Shown: positions 51,242 to 60,715, counted from the first letter of the stretch. The stretch is DNA of 64,000 nucleotides from Bdellovibrionales bacterium Ga0074137 (GCA_001464715.1 LNDT01000016.1:62001-126000); one strand, 5' to 3'. A program made the numbers and translations. Notes: a model not told the origin generated them from the letters alone.

Positions 51242-53884
51242 CTACCACACTTCCAGAGCTTCGGGACTCGAATCGGGCGAAACTCCGACGGGCTTTACGA
51301 GCCAATCAAGAGATCCGCGATCATCGCGGTAGAGCAACCGATAGATCTGAAAGTTACGAGTCACTTTCTTCACATAGTTGCGCGTTTCGACAAAGGGAAT
51401 ATGTTCGATGAACTCATCCATACGCAGGGCGCCAAAACCCTTGAGCCAGGATTGGACCCGATGCGGCCCCGCATTGTAGCCGGCGGCGACCAAAGGAAGA
51501 CTTCGATTGAACTTCTCCTGCAGGCGCTGGAGGTACCGGGCACCGAATCGAATATTGAAGTCGGCCTCCATCAAATCGACGGCTTTAAAGCCTTTTTCGC
51601 TGAGGAGCTGCGAAGAAATTCTTTCGCCCGTGAACGGCATAATCTGCATGAGTCCCGAGGCGCCAACGGGGCTTCGAGCTTCCGTCCGGTAGTGGCTTTC
51701 GGCTCGCATGATGCTCCAAATGAGATCAGCTTCCACGCGCGTGGTTTTCGCTGAAGACAGCACCACTTCCGAGAAAGCTTGAGGGTACGTGAATTCCCAA
51801 AGATCGCGGGCTCCTTTAAGGCCCCCGCGAAGGCGCGGTCCGCTGAACGCCAGCTCACCTAATGTGCTTGAGCGATCGTACCGACCCATGCGGTGAAGTT
51901 CGGCCATCATCATTCGCCGATCTTGGGGGTTTCTGACGCTTGCATCGAGATTTCTAAGCTCCCATCGACTCTCGTCCAAAAAACCAGCCGCAAAAAGCTG
52001 TCGGACGCGGTCAAGGCGAGGGCGAAGTGCGGGATCGCGAACTTGAACGCTGCGTCCATCGACAATCGCAAGCCCGTCGACGTCACTGCCAGCTTCGTCA
52101 GCGTCTTTGGCTTCGTCGCCCGCTTCAGTGCCCGCGTCGGTTATTGTATCGGCCGTTTCCGCTTCCAGCGGCGCTTCGTCTTCGCTTTCCGCTGCAACGT
52201 CGCTCACAGGAGGTTCGTTCGCTACCACCGGATCCGCCGCCGCTTTGGCTTTTTCGACTTCGACTTTGGCGTCAAAAGTTTCGGCCGCAATTGTTTCTCT
52301 TAACTCTTGCTCGGCCAAGCCTCTTGTAAATCCCAATCGGTTTTCCGCGTCCGTCAAGACGACGCCGGGAATGGACTTGAGTCGGTACCAGGACAAAATC
52401 GCGTAGTAATCGATCGACGGATCACGAAGCAGCTGACGAAACATCTCGGTCGCTTCTTTTTCTCGCCCAAGTCTTAAAAAGGCCATTCCGCTCCAGTACT
52501 GAATGCGGTCGCGCGAGGTCGAATCGGTTCTCGCTTGTCGGCGGCCGATCCGTTCTTTTAAAAGCGACTGCCAGCGCGCCAAAGCTGTTTCAAAATCACC
52601 GCGCAAGTAACTCATCCAGGCAAGGTGCCAGCGAGCATCGCGTGCAATTTTAGCCCGGCCGTACTTTTTCGAGAGAAGTCCAAAACCCTCTTCAGCACCA
52701 TCGTAATCCTGCATTTGATAACTAGCGAAAGCCGAATTAAAAAGTGCGTCACTGGCCGCTCGTCCGCGCGGTGCCAGCTGGTACGATTTTTTGTAAGCTC
52801 CGGCGGAGGATGCGAAGTCACCCATGCGGGACGTAATACGCCCCATGTGATTCCAAAATTGCGGACGAGTTTTTTGTGCCTCCGCGTGCTTTAAAAGTAG
52901 AACCATCGCCTCTTCGTTTTTACCATTCGAGAGAAGCGCGCCGATTTCAAAAGAGTCCAAAGTCCATGTATCAAAGACTCCGACCGATTTCAGGCTATGA
53001 ATTTCCCCAATCGAACGTTCGACTTGCCCCTGAAGCTGTAGTCGCCGAAGACGTGTTTGAATGTCCTTTGCTGTCGCCGAGCAACTTAAGTTTTTTCCAT
53101 CGACTTTATTGTTTGGTAAAAGCGGACCCCAATCAGAAATCTCTGGCGCGGCCGGATATTTTGAATAGAGATCGCGTGCAAGTCGGCACTCCGACACTCC
53201 AAGATGGCGCCGCGCCCGCAGCAAAAGATGCACGTACGAGGGATAGATGTCTTGTCCGCGCGCAGACTTTAGCGCCGGCTGCAAAATCCGAACGACTTCT
53301 TTCCAAGGAGCCGAACTTACCGTGTCGCTGGACGCACGGGCCGCTACGACCCGCGCCAATTCAAGAACCGCTCGCGCGCGAAGAGCCGCCGGAACTTCTT
53401 TTTTCGGCGCCTCAAGAACCCGCGAGAAATTTTCTCTTGCAAGGGCGTCTTGCCCTGTTCGGGCATAGAGACGGCCGGCCGCGTAGCGAATTTGAATTTC
53501 AAGTGGGTTCTTTTTCTCAAGCGCACGCGTGTACTCGGCGGCCGCTTCGGTATCGCGTTTGAGATCTTCAAGAATTCTTGCTTTTAAAAATCGCGAAATG
53601 GGCTCGGCGTCGACTTTCGCCAATTGCTGTCCCCATTCGCCGTTCAAGCGCTGAAGCGCTGTTTCACGATCGCCGCGCTTCAGAAGCTCACGAACACGGA
53701 GCAGTGTCGTGGCTGCAGGATCGACGGCCATGGCGGGCGCGCGTTGAGCATTCGCCGGAGCAACATTGCTCGCAACTCGCGCCTCAGCTGCAGCTTGTGC
53801 AACGACGGAAATAAGAACGAAAGAAACAATGAGAGCGACGCTCAGAAGCGAAAAAACACAGCGACGTAAGAAAACAAAATGCAT
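51242..53884 (-). CDS. Slt70-like soluble lytic transglycosylase with TPR-type arm
   Basis: An 880-residue exported enzyme from ATG 53884 (signal peptide CVFSLLSVALIVSFVLISVVA). Residues about 60-500 are TPR-like helical repeats (FLKARILEDLKRDTEAAAEY and others), then an acidic Ala/Glu/Asp linker. The C-terminal SLT domain shows Glu in MRAESHYR, then GLMQIMPFTG, AAGYNAGP and ETRNYVKKV. It cleaves peptidoglycan glycan strands to anhydro-muropeptides. First gene of the slt-opp operon. The open frame upstream of 53884 overlaps radA and is not used. Confidence 0.88.
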   Translation of the reverse strand: MHFVFLRRCVFSLLSVALIVSFVLISVVAQAAAEARVASNVAPANAQRAPAMAVDPAATTLLRVRELLKRGDRETALQRLNGEWGQQLAKVDAEPISRFLKARILEDLKRDTEAAAEYTRALEKKNPLEIQIRYAAGRLYARTGQDALARENFSRVLEAPKKEVPAALRARAVLELARVVAARASSDTVSSAPWKEVVRILQPALKSARGQDIYPSYVHLLLRARRHLGVSECRLARDLYSKYPAAPEISDWGPLLPNNKVDGKNLSCSATAKDIQTRLRRLQLQGQVERSIGEIHSLKSVGVFDTWTLDSFEIGALLSNGKNEEAMVLLLKHAEAQKTRPQFWNHMGRITSRMGDFASSAGAYKKSYQLAPRGRAASDALFNSAFASYQMQDYDGAEEGFGLLSKKYGRAKIARDARWHLAWMSYLRGDFETALARWQSLLKERIGRRQARTDSTSRDRIQYWSGMAFLRLGREKEATEMFRQLLRDPSIDYYAILSWYRLKSIPGVVLTDAENRLGFTRGLAEQELRETIAAETFDAKVEVEKAKAAADPVVANEPPVSDVAAESEDEAPLEAETADTITDAGTEAGDEAKDADEAGSDVDGLAIVDGRSVQVRDPALRPRLDRVRQLFAAGFLDESRWELRNLDASVRNPQDRRMMMAELHRMGRYDRSSTLGELAFSGPRLRGGLKGARDLWEFTYPQAFSEVVLSSAKTTRVEADLIWSIMRAESHYRTEARSPVGASGLMQIMPFTGERISSQLLSEKGFKAVDLMEADFNIRFGARYLQRLQEKFNRSLPLVAAGYNAGPHRVQSWLKGFGALRMDEFIEHIPFVETRNYVKKVTRNFQIYRLLYRDDRGSLDWLVKPVGVSPDSSPEALEVW

Positions 53885-54003
53885 AATTCGCCCATCCTTG
53901 ATGCGCGGAACACGGCGACGTGTGGGATCCGATCGCCGTCCCCCCAAAAACAAAATCGTCGACCCACCCTGGTCGAACCTGATTCTCCATGATAGCGGTA
54001 GGC

Positions 54004-55521
54004 ATGGCCAAATCGAAGTCAAAATCCGTCTACGTTTGCCAATCATGCGGAGCGCAACGATCGCGCTGGGAGGGTCGCTGCTCGGACTGCAACGAGTGGA
54101 ATACTTTTGTCGAGGAGCGCATCGAATCTGAAGCCCCTGCACGCGGACTTTCCAGCGCCAGGTCCTCGGTGGGCACTGAGACAAGAGGCTGGGCAAAAAA
54201 TGGAGTCGGTGCCGCAAGTGGCGCCATTAAACTTGGCGATGTCTCTAAAACAAGATCGGAACGAACACTGGCCTCCGACGCTCGACTTGAGACGGGATAT
54301 TCAGAACTCGATCGCGTACTTGGCGGCGGACTTGTGCGAGGATCTTTCGTTCTTGTCGGCGGAGATCCTGGAATTGGAAAATCGACATTGCTGCTTCAGA
54401 TGGCCGGTGGTCTTGCTGGTCAGAAGGCGCGTGTTCTCTATGTGTCCGGCGAAGAATCGATTGATCAAACGGGCCTTCGGGCCGAGCGGTTGGGACTTCT
54501 TGATGGTCCAGCCGCAGAGCTAGTGACGCTGTCGGCAGAGAGCCAGCTCGAAGTCATTCGCGACATGGCCTTGAGCGACAAACCAGATGTTCTTGTCGTG
54601 GACTCGATCCAAACTGTTTTTCTCTCTGACTTATCATCGGCACCTGGGTCTGTTGCGCAAGTTCGCGAGTGTGCGGCGGCCCTCATGAATCTTGCCAAAG
54701 GCCACGGGATTTCAGTTTTCGTCATTGGACATGTCACCAAAGAAGGTCAGATCGCCGGACCCAAGGTTTTAGAACATATGGTCGACACTGTTCTTAGTTT
54801 CGAGGGTGATAAAACTCACGCATTTCGCCTGCTTCGCGCTTTGAAGAATCGGTTCGGCGCGACTCACGAGCTTGGTGTTTTTTCGATGGATTCTCGTGGG
54901 CTTGTCGAAGTCGCGAATCCTTCGGAACTTTTTTTAGAAGAACGCGGCGATCGATTGATCGGATCCGCCGTTCACTGCTCGATGGAAGGCAGTCGCCCAC
55001 TTCTTTGCGAAGTTCAAGCGCTGACGATTTCGACCACGATGGCGATGCCCCGCCGAACTTCTATAGGTTTCGACACCAATCGCGTTCACCTGCTGGCAGC
55101 TGTTCTCAACCGACACTTAAATTTGCGACTCGCGCAAAGCGATCTTTTTATCAACGTTGTTGGAGGCCTAAGGCTTGATGAGCCGGCGGCGGACTTCGCA
55201 GTGGCCGCAGCACTTATCTCGAGCGAAACGGGGCAAGAGCTTGATGCAAAGACCTGCTTCTTTGGAGAATTGGGACTCACGGGTGAAGCCCGGGCCGTAC
55301 CGTTTGCAGAGAGCCGGCTTCGAGAGGCGAAAAAGCTTGGGTTTGAGAAACTGATTGTTCCGTTCAGCAGCAAAAAGCAACTGATGCCCCTGGGAAAAGA
55401 GGCACTTCGCGGAGTGACGTTTGTGAAGAATGCCGCCGAGCTTGCGGAAGCCGCCGTGGGATCTTACAAACCCTCGGGCCCTAAAGTTCGCCGCGCCAAA
55501 GAAGAGGATTTCGACCTTTAA
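54004..55521 (+). CDS. radA: DNA repair protein RadA
   Basis: A 505-residue branch-migration protein. The C4 zinc finger (CQSCGAQRSRWEGRCSDCNEW) opens it, then Walker A GGDPGIGKST, the RadA-specific KNRFG motif, and a C-terminal Lon-protease-like domain (RLAQSDLFINVVGGLRLDEP). ATG 54004 starts the conserved MAKSKSKSVYVC; ATG 53989 is an alternative. Divergent from the lytic transglycosylase. Confidence 0.95.
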   Translation: MAKSKSKSVYVCQSCGAQRSRWEGRCSDCNEWNTFVEERIESEAPARGLSSARSSVGTETRGWAKNGVGAASGAIKLGDVSKTRSERTLASDARLETGYSELDRVLGGGLVRGSFVLVGGDPGIGKSTLLLQMAGGLAGQKARVLYVSGEESIDQTGLRAERLGLLDGPAAELVTLSAESQLEVIRDMALSDKPDVLVVDSIQTVFLSDLSSAPGSVAQVRECAAALMNLAKGHGISVFVIGHVTKEGQIAGPKVLEHMVDTVLSFEGDKTHAFRLLRALKNRFGATHELGVFSMDSRGLVEVANPSELFLEERGDRLIGSAVHCSMEGSRPLLCEVQALTISTTMAMPRRTSIGFDTNRVHLLAAVLNRHLNLRLAQSDLFINVVGGLRLDEPAADFAVAAALISSETGQELDAKTCFFGELGLTGEARAVPFAESRLREAKKLGFEKLIVPFSSKKQLMPLGKEALRGVTFVKNAAELAEAAVGSYKPSGPKVRRAKEEDFDL

Positions 55522-55552
55522 AGGTTGATGACGTGTTCGGCCTTTAAAGGCC
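55514..55552. repeat. Paired palindromes at convergent gene ends
   Basis: ACCTTTAAAGGT (55514-55525, overlapping the radA stop) and GGCCTTTAAAGGCC (55539-55552, abutting the stop of the PilZ gene) share CCTTTAAAGG. They may help terminate transcription from both sides, but no T-run is present. Confidence 0.5.
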
Positions 55553-56458
55553 TTAGGCGGCGCGGACCAGCGCGGACTTTAACGTGTTCAAATGGTCGTT
55601 CACCTGAATTCGAACTCGCGTCGAACCGTTCCCGTCGGACTCTCGTATCTCTGAACACACCAACGGAATTTTTCCATCCGGCCCAAGATCGATTTCGACA
55701 TGGAAGAATCGTGGAAGCCCCTCAGGGAGCGCCTCTTTCAGACGAAAGCCCGACGTCGAGCAATCGGTCGTTACCACGGCCAACACACCACGCGGTGTAA
55801 AAATTCTGACTTTAAAACGTTTTTGGTACCGAACGTTGTTTCGATCTTCAACAGCCGCTTGCGATTCAAGCATCAGCGACATCGTCGCCTCTTCGGCCAA
55901 CGTGAGCACTTTGTCATAGGGCGCTTGAGCAGGTCCGTTGACAGGCTTTGTCGGAGCCTTTGCGAAGGACTTAGGAGCAATATTCAATTCAGGTTTCTGA
56001 TTCTTTCCCTGACGAAGCGTCGAGGTGGCCGCATGAAGGGCGCGAACGGAAACTGAACTGTGAGTATTTTCACGAGCTTTTTCCGCTTCGACAAAATCAG
56101 CGATGGTCGAAGTGTTCGTCACGGCCGAAGCATCGTCGACGTATTTCAAAACCGCTTCCGGAATTGGCGGAGGCGTGATCGCTTTTGGCTCTTCAATCTG
56201 CAAGTGCTTGAGGATTTCTGGAAGCTCTCCAAAAGGTCGCCAGCCGGTGAAGCCTTCACGCCACATCAACCAGTCGGCGCGCATCGAATCACTCGAAGCG
56301 CGAAAGAAAAAATCAACCGTCGCTCGCTCGAGGCTATCAAACTGCTGACGATCCGAAAGTCGAAACAAACTCCAGTTTTCAATACCTGATTTCAAACGAA
56401 CCTCCGTCGACCTTCTCGGTAGAGTTATTTCGGCATTCTGGAGGGTTGGATTGAACAT
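55553..56458 (-). CDS. GYF_2/PilZ-domain protein
   Basis: A 301-residue protein from ATG 56458 (TTG 56494 is an alternative). N-terminal part: a GYF_2/DUF4339-like domain (WLMWREGFTGWRPFGELPEI). C-terminal part: a PilZ domain with the c-di-GMP motifs RYQKR (RxxxR) and DCSTSG (DxSxxG). The middle is a Pro/Ala-rich linker. It should read c-di-GMP, which controls lifestyle switching and gliding in bdellovibrios. An 8-bp hairpin (56459-56478) directly precedes the ATG and could mask translation. Confidence 0.8.
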   Translation of the reverse strand: MFNPTLQNAEITLPRRSTEVRLKSGIENWSLFRLSDRQQFDSLERATVDFFFRASSDSMRADWLMWREGFTGWRPFGELPEILKHLQIEEPKAITPPPIPEAVLKYVDDASAVTNTSTIADFVEAEKARENTHSSVSVRALHAATSTLRQGKNQKPELNIAPKSFAKAPTKPVNGPAQAPYDKVLTLAEEATMSLMLESQAAVEDRNNVRYQKRFKVRIFTPRGVLAVVTTDCSTSGFRLKEALPEGLPRFFHVEIDLGPDGKIPLVCSEIRESDGNGSTRVRIQVNDHLNTLKSALVRAA

Positions 56459-56518
56459 GCCTCGACGGAGGTCGAGGCGATCAAACCGAAGCAATTCACC
56501 GGGGCCAGTAGGGACGCT

Positions 56519-58060
56519 TTAGAGACGGGCGCGACGAATGGCTGTCGACCAATCCGTGCGTCGTGCCTCGCGCGCTTCCTTGGTCATCTTAGGTTTAAAT
56601 GTTTTATCGATGCGCCAGATAGATTTAATCGCGTCGAGGCCTGAGAACAAATCAGCGCCGTGACCTGCAATGAACGCCGCTCCCGCCGATGTCGTTTCAA
56701 TAATCCGCGGCCGAACAACATCGACACCCAAATAATCAGCTTGAAGCTGCATCAAAAGCGAATTTGCACTGGCGCCGCCATCGACACGGACAGATTTGAG
56801 TGTTGAATTATGTCGCGCCAAATCTTCGGCCATAGAAATTAAAATGTCCGCGTTTTGAAGTGCCATCGCATCCAGTGTGGCGCGTGCAATGTGGGCGCGT
56901 GTGCTTCCACGCGTGAGGCCCGAAATCATACCGCGCGCGCGAGGATCCCAGTGTGGAGCGCCGAGTCCCGTGAGTGCTGGGACAAATTCAACACCGCCCG
57001 TATCCTTCACTTGGGCTGCAAGCTTTTCGATCTCTTTCGCTTCTTTGATGAAGCCCAGCTGATCTCTTAAAAACTGAACAGCGGCGCCACAGATGAACGC
57101 TCCACCCTCAAGAGCGTACGTTGCCGAAGTATCTCCCTTAAGACGCCACGCCACTGTCGTCAGAAGTCCCGCCGACGAGGTCAAAACTTTTGAACCTGTA
57201 TTGATCAATAAAAAACTTCCCGTACCAAACGTGCACTTGGCATCGCCAACATCGAAACACGCTTGCCCGAAGAGAGCCGACTGTTGATCGCCAGCAATAC
57301 CTGTCACGGGAATTCCATCTGGGAATCCACGAAGGCCCAGTGTCGTTCCAAAAAGGCCTGACGAAGATTCAATTGTTGGTAGAGCCGCCGGAGGGATTTC
57401 GAAAATCTTTAAGAGCTCGTCGTCCCACTGGCAGGTCTTCAAGTTCATCAAAAGCGTGCGCGAGGCGTTCGAGACGTCGGTCTTGTGACTGTGTCCACCG
57501 GTCAACCGCCACAAAAGAAATGCATCGATGGTTCCGAACGCGATTTCCCCCCGCTCGGCACGCCCACGAAGTCCCGAAACATTATCGAGCATCCACTTCA
57601 TTTTCGTCGCCGAAAAATAAGGATCAAGAACAAGCCCCGTCTTTTCTTTAACAAGAGGCTCAAGCCCCGCAGCCTTCATCTGTTCGCACGTTTCTGTCGT
57701 GCGACGATCTTGCCAAACGATAGCCGGTCCCACCGGCTTTCCCGACTTTTTATCCCAAGCGACGATGGTTTCGCGCTGGTTGGTAATGCCAATCGCCGCA
57801 ATCGATTCCGGGTTCACGCGTGCTTTTCTTAAGCACGAGGTAATGGTATCCGTAACACTCTTCCAAATTTCTTCAGGTTTATGTTCGACCCAGCCCGGTT
57901 TCGGGTAGTGTTGTCGATAGTCGAGATCCGCGCGGGCGACGACAGCGCCAGCCACGGTGAAGAGACTGACCGTTGTTCCGGTTGTCCCTTGATCAATCGC
58001 CAAAATGTGGCGAGTCTTAAACTTCGGGCGCAGCGTCGATTTTACTTTTGAGAAAGCCAT
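56519..58060 (-). CDS. glpK: Glycerol kinase
   Basis: A 513-residue FGGY-family kinase converting glycerol to glycerol-3-phosphate. Landmarks: ILAIDQGTTGTTVSLF, WVEHKPEEIW, GITNQRETIVAWDKKSG, IVWQDRRT, DVSNASRTLL and GLGAPHWDPRARGMI. It has about 17 extra residues before the usual start. Its ATG is only five bases from the divergent ATG of the acyltransferase. Confidence 0.95.
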   Translation of the reverse strand: MAFSKVKSTLRPKFKTRHILAIDQGTTGTTVSLFTVAGAVVARADLDYRQHYPKPGWVEHKPEEIWKSVTDTITSCLRKARVNPESIAAIGITNQRETIVAWDKKSGKPVGPAIVWQDRRTTETCEQMKAAGLEPLVKEKTGLVLDPYFSATKMKWMLDNVSGLRGRAERGEIAFGTIDAFLLWRLTGGHSHKTDVSNASRTLLMNLKTCQWDDELLKIFEIPPAALPTIESSSGLFGTTLGLRGFPDGIPVTGIAGDQQSALFGQACFDVGDAKCTFGTGSFLLINTGSKVLTSSAGLLTTVAWRLKGDTSATYALEGGAFICGAAVQFLRDQLGFIKEAKEIEKLAAQVKDTGGVEFVPALTGLGAPHWDPRARGMISGLTRGSTRAHIARATLDAMALQNADILISMAEDLARHNSTLKSVRVDGGASANSLLMQLQADYLGVDVVRPRIIETTSAGAAFIAGHGADLFSGLDAIKSIWRIDKTFKPKMTKEAREARRTDWSTAIRRARL

Positions 58061-58065
58061 GATTC

Positions 58066-58806
58066 ATGATGAAGAAAAAAATCGACAAAAGCACTCTTGA
58101 ACGTACCGCATACCGCGCGATCCCCAAATTTTTGCTGGAGCTTGCTCGCCGGTATTTTCGTCTTGAAGTTGAAGGTCTTGAACACATCCCTCGACGCGGC
58201 GCCGGGCTTATCACCCCCAACCATTCTGGATATTCAGGCCTCGACTCTTTGCTGCTTGCGAATGAAATCAACCGCTCCACGGGGCGCGTTGTGCGTCTTC
58301 TTACGCATCGGTTTTGGTTTCTCACAAAATACACAGCGATCCCGTTTGAAAAAACAGGCTTCGTCAAAGCAACGACTCAAAACGGGCTCGACCAGCTTGC
58401 GAAAAATAATCTCGTCATTCTTTTTCCCGAGGGTGAACAGGGAAATTTCAAACCCACCGCGAAACGTTATCACCTTCAGGAGTTTAAGCGAGGCTTCATC
58501 CGCTTAGCGCTAGAGAGGCAATGTCCGATCATTCCTGTTCTCATTATCGGCGCCGAAGAAACTCACATCAATTTAGCGCAGCTTAAGATTTCTAGATTTC
58601 TTCCAGGCGCCGTGATGCCTCTCCCACTGAACATTATTCCCTTACCGGCGAAGTGGGTCATAAAGTTTCTTCCGGCCATTCATCTCCCTTATACCGCGGA
58701 CGCTCGCCACGACCGCGAGCTCGTACGTGAAATCGCCAGTGAAATCCGCGAGACAATGCAGAAGGCTCTGTCCGAAGAAGTGAAGAAACGGGGCTCTGTT
58801 TACTAG
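58066..58806 (+). CDS. PlsC-like acyltransferase
   Basis: A 246-residue membrane-associated acyltransferase. The acceptor motif is NHSGYSGLD, with His and Asp six residues apart as in TMEM68-like members rather than the HX4D of classic PlsC. FPEGEQG is motif III and CPIIPVLIIGAEE motif IV. It probably acylates a lysophospholipid or another alcohol. Divergent from glpK, which makes the glycerol-3-phosphate precursor. Confidence 0.78.
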   Translation: MMKKKIDKSTLERTAYRAIPKFLLELARRYFRLEVEGLEHIPRRGAGLITPNHSGYSGLDSLLLANEINRSTGRVVRLLTHRFWFLTKYTAIPFEKTGFVKATTQNGLDQLAKNNLVILFPEGEQGNFKPTAKRYHLQEFKRGFIRLALERQCPIIPVLIIGAEETHINLAQLKISRFLPGAVMPLPLNIIPLPAKWVIKFLPAIHLPYTADARHDRELVREIASEIRETMQKALSEEVKKRGSVY

Positions 58807-58975
58807 ACTCTTTACGCAGGACTCCCTCTGGGCCGACGTATTCGCCTTCAAATCGCCACAGAACTTTCAAACATGATTGCCGCCGTTGACACGTTTTGAA
58901 GTGAGTGATTTCTGAGGCCGTCATACGGCTTATTAAATTTAATGATCCAATGGATCACTGAAAGTGAGAATTCAA

Positions 58976-59506
58976 ATGGGATTAACCTCAATGACGAAAT
59001 CGGTTTTTCGCGCAGGCGCGCTCGTTCTCATCGCCGCCACTCTTTTTGCTGGATCTCCATCAAAAGCGGCTTCTATCAATAGAACGGCCGTCGTTGCGAC
59101 ACTTTCTGTGCCGAACGGAGCGTACCAAGGTGTTAACTCGGTCACACTTTTGGCGGACGGTCGTGTTCAGATGGTCAAAAACAAAACACTTGTTGATACG
59201 ATCATTGTTTCTGCGAAAACCCGAGAGTTACTGCTCAATGCGGCCCGCAATCTTTCGGACGCGGAACTTGATGATCAGACGAGCGCGATTATTTGCAGAG
59301 CTTACTTCCCGCGCGATCTCTTGGACCTCTCCGTGAGTGGTTTCGACACTGCGACCGATGCTTTCAACAGCAAAATGCGCACAGTTTTGACGTCCGACGA
59401 GTGCGATACAGCGCGAATTGTTCGGCCAATTGACGACGTTTACTGGAAACTAGCGATGGAACTTCGCGCTCAACTCAAGATCATTTTTCTGCAGACGCTG
59501 AAGTAG
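58976..59506 (+). CDS. Exported protein of unknown function
   Basis: A 176-residue protein with a signal peptide (AGALVLIAATLFAGSPSKAAS). The mature domain begins RTAVVATLSVPNGAYQG and has two cysteines. No family recognised. Start options are GTG 58964, ATG 58976 and ATG 58991; none has a strong ribosome binding site. Confidence 0.6.
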   Translation: MGLTSMTKSVFRAGALVLIAATLFAGSPSKAASINRTAVVATLSVPNGAYQGVNSVTLLADGRVQMVKNKTLVDTIIVSAKTRELLLNAARNLSDAELDDQTSAIICRAYFPRDLLDLSVSGFDTATDAFNSKMRTVLTSDECDTARIVRPIDDVYWKLAMELRAQLKIIFLQTLK

Positions 59507-59510
59507 TTCT

Positions 59511-59579
59511 CGGGACCAAATCCGCCTTCGGGTCGCGAGCGACGAAACGTCCCGCGGCCCGCCCTCACGAGGCCCTCGT
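59511..59579. repeat. REP-like palindromes at the 3' end of the RAYT gene
   Basis: CGGGAC (59511-59516) pairs with GTCCCG (59549-59554) around an inner stem GTCG-CGAG-CGAC (59532-59543). A second palindrome ACGAGG-C-CCTCGT (59567-59579) touches the gene end. Such palindromes are expected beside RAYT transposases, but I see no second copy of this sequence here. Confidence 0.4.
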
Positions 59580-60370
59580 TACGGCGCCGCGCCTCTCGCG
59601 TCCGGCCTTAGATAAATGCGACTCGAATCGGAAATTTCGCGGGAATCAAAAAGCTCGCGCGCCAAGGCAACGGCTCGTTCTTTCGGTAGTCCTTGCGACT
59701 CCAACTGGTTCTTCAGAGCATAGCGATCCATGTCTTTCCACCCTCGAAGCCCGTGAACGACTCTTGAAAAAGGAATAGCATCCCAGAACTTCACACGCTG
59801 GCCATTTTCGTCTTTGAACGGATGTCCTTTTTTTGAGCCACCGATCTCAAAGGCGAGGCGCGCCGTGAGAAGGCGAATCCAAGATTTGAACTGGCGACGT
59901 GCGGCCATCGGGCTTCCTGAAAGCTTCACCACCAAGTGCAAGTGATTGCCGACATTCACGTACTTTTGAAGCCGCACGCGGTAGCGCTTTGAAATCGTCA
60001 TCACCAGACTGTTCACTTTGATCTTGTTGGCGCCGAGCATGGTGCGCTTTCCCTTGGCAAATTTCGAACGAAAGCAAACGTGCATCGGCTTTTGGCTGCT
60101 CAGCGGCCGCGCGATTTTCGCGTGCGTATTGCTGTTACTGGCGCGTCGGTCGCTGCCAATAAAAGTGTCTTTTGAAGACGGCAGAAATGAGGCTTGAACC
60201 GAGCGCCGCCGCCTCGCCGATTTCGTTTTTGAAGGAGCTTTCGCCCGATATTTGGCCGGCGAGGTAGACGTCTCCGTCGACGGAGAAATAGAAGTCCTTT
60301 TCGCGCGAACTTGTGGCCTCTTCGCCTGTTGACCGCCCATAAAATAATGGTTTTTTCGCGCAATTTTCAT
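59579..60370 (-). CDS. REP-associated tyrosine transposase (RAYT, Y1 HUH family)
   Basis: A 263-residue protein. The HUH motif is VGNHLHLVVKL (His143 and His145), preceded by RYRVRLQKYVN. A catalytic Tyr candidate is Tyr217 in KDMDRYALKNQ. The IARPLSSQKPMHVCFRS segment marks the SRPL-type branch found in gamma-proteobacteria and bdellovibrios. The first 85 residues are basic and Ser/Lys/Arg-rich, and may bind DNA. RAYTs cut and rejoin single-stranded REP hairpins. The gene lacks insertion-sequence ends and looks domesticated. Confidence 0.8.
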   Translation of the reverse strand: MKIARKNHYFMGGQQAKRPQVRAKRTSISPSTETSTSPAKYRAKAPSKTKSARRRRSVQASFLPSSKDTFIGSDRRASNSNTHAKIARPLSSQKPMHVCFRSKFAKGKRTMLGANKIKVNSLVMTISKRYRVRLQKYVNVGNHLHLVVKLSGSPMAARRQFKSWIRLLTARLAFEIGGSKKGHPFKDENGQRVKFWDAIPFSRVVHGLRGWKDMDRYALKNQLESQGLPKERAVALARELFDSREISDSSRIYLRPDARGAAP

Positions 60371-60715
60371 TGATTGGAAGCATATGTATTTTCATCGTAA
60401 AAATCAAGACTTAAGCGAGATTTGTTTCGATAAAAACGAGATGGTATGCGCAAAAGTCTGCTGAGCCCCAGCTCTCTCAAGCAAGAGAAACAAGATTTTA
60501 CCGAGAAGACCTGGCGGAGTTTTTCGAAAATTAATCGCTAGGGAGATCGCCGCGCACCTTGTTGGCTTTTAGCCCCGTGACCAGATTGAAGTTCTCTGTG
60601 GTGACCTGATAGGCTGGGCCCGTTGGCACACTTGCTCAGGAGCGGGTGCCGCCACATCGCTGGCGCAGCTGCACCCAGGCACAAACGCTGCCTCGCGATA
60701 AGCCCTTCGAGAGCA
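60371..60715. other. Intergenic region between the RAYT and pilin-like genes
   Basis: No gene is convincing in these 345 bases. The left third is AT-rich and should hold the RAYT promoter; the right part (about 60545-60715) is GC-rich with local inverted repeats such as GGCAC/GTGCC (near 60625-60650). I checked it for SRP RNA, 6S RNA, tmRNA and RNase P core motifs and saw none. Confidence 0.4.

Noticed and set aside
51326-54217. Extension of the lytic transglycosylase frame up to 54217, giving 991 residues.
   Set aside because: The extra 111 residues overlap radA on the other strand and precede a normal signal peptide starting at 53884.
60545-60715. GC-rich stretch considered as SRP RNA, 6S RNA, tmRNA or RNase P RNA.
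   Set aside because: None of the conserved core motifs of these RNAs could be found on either strand.
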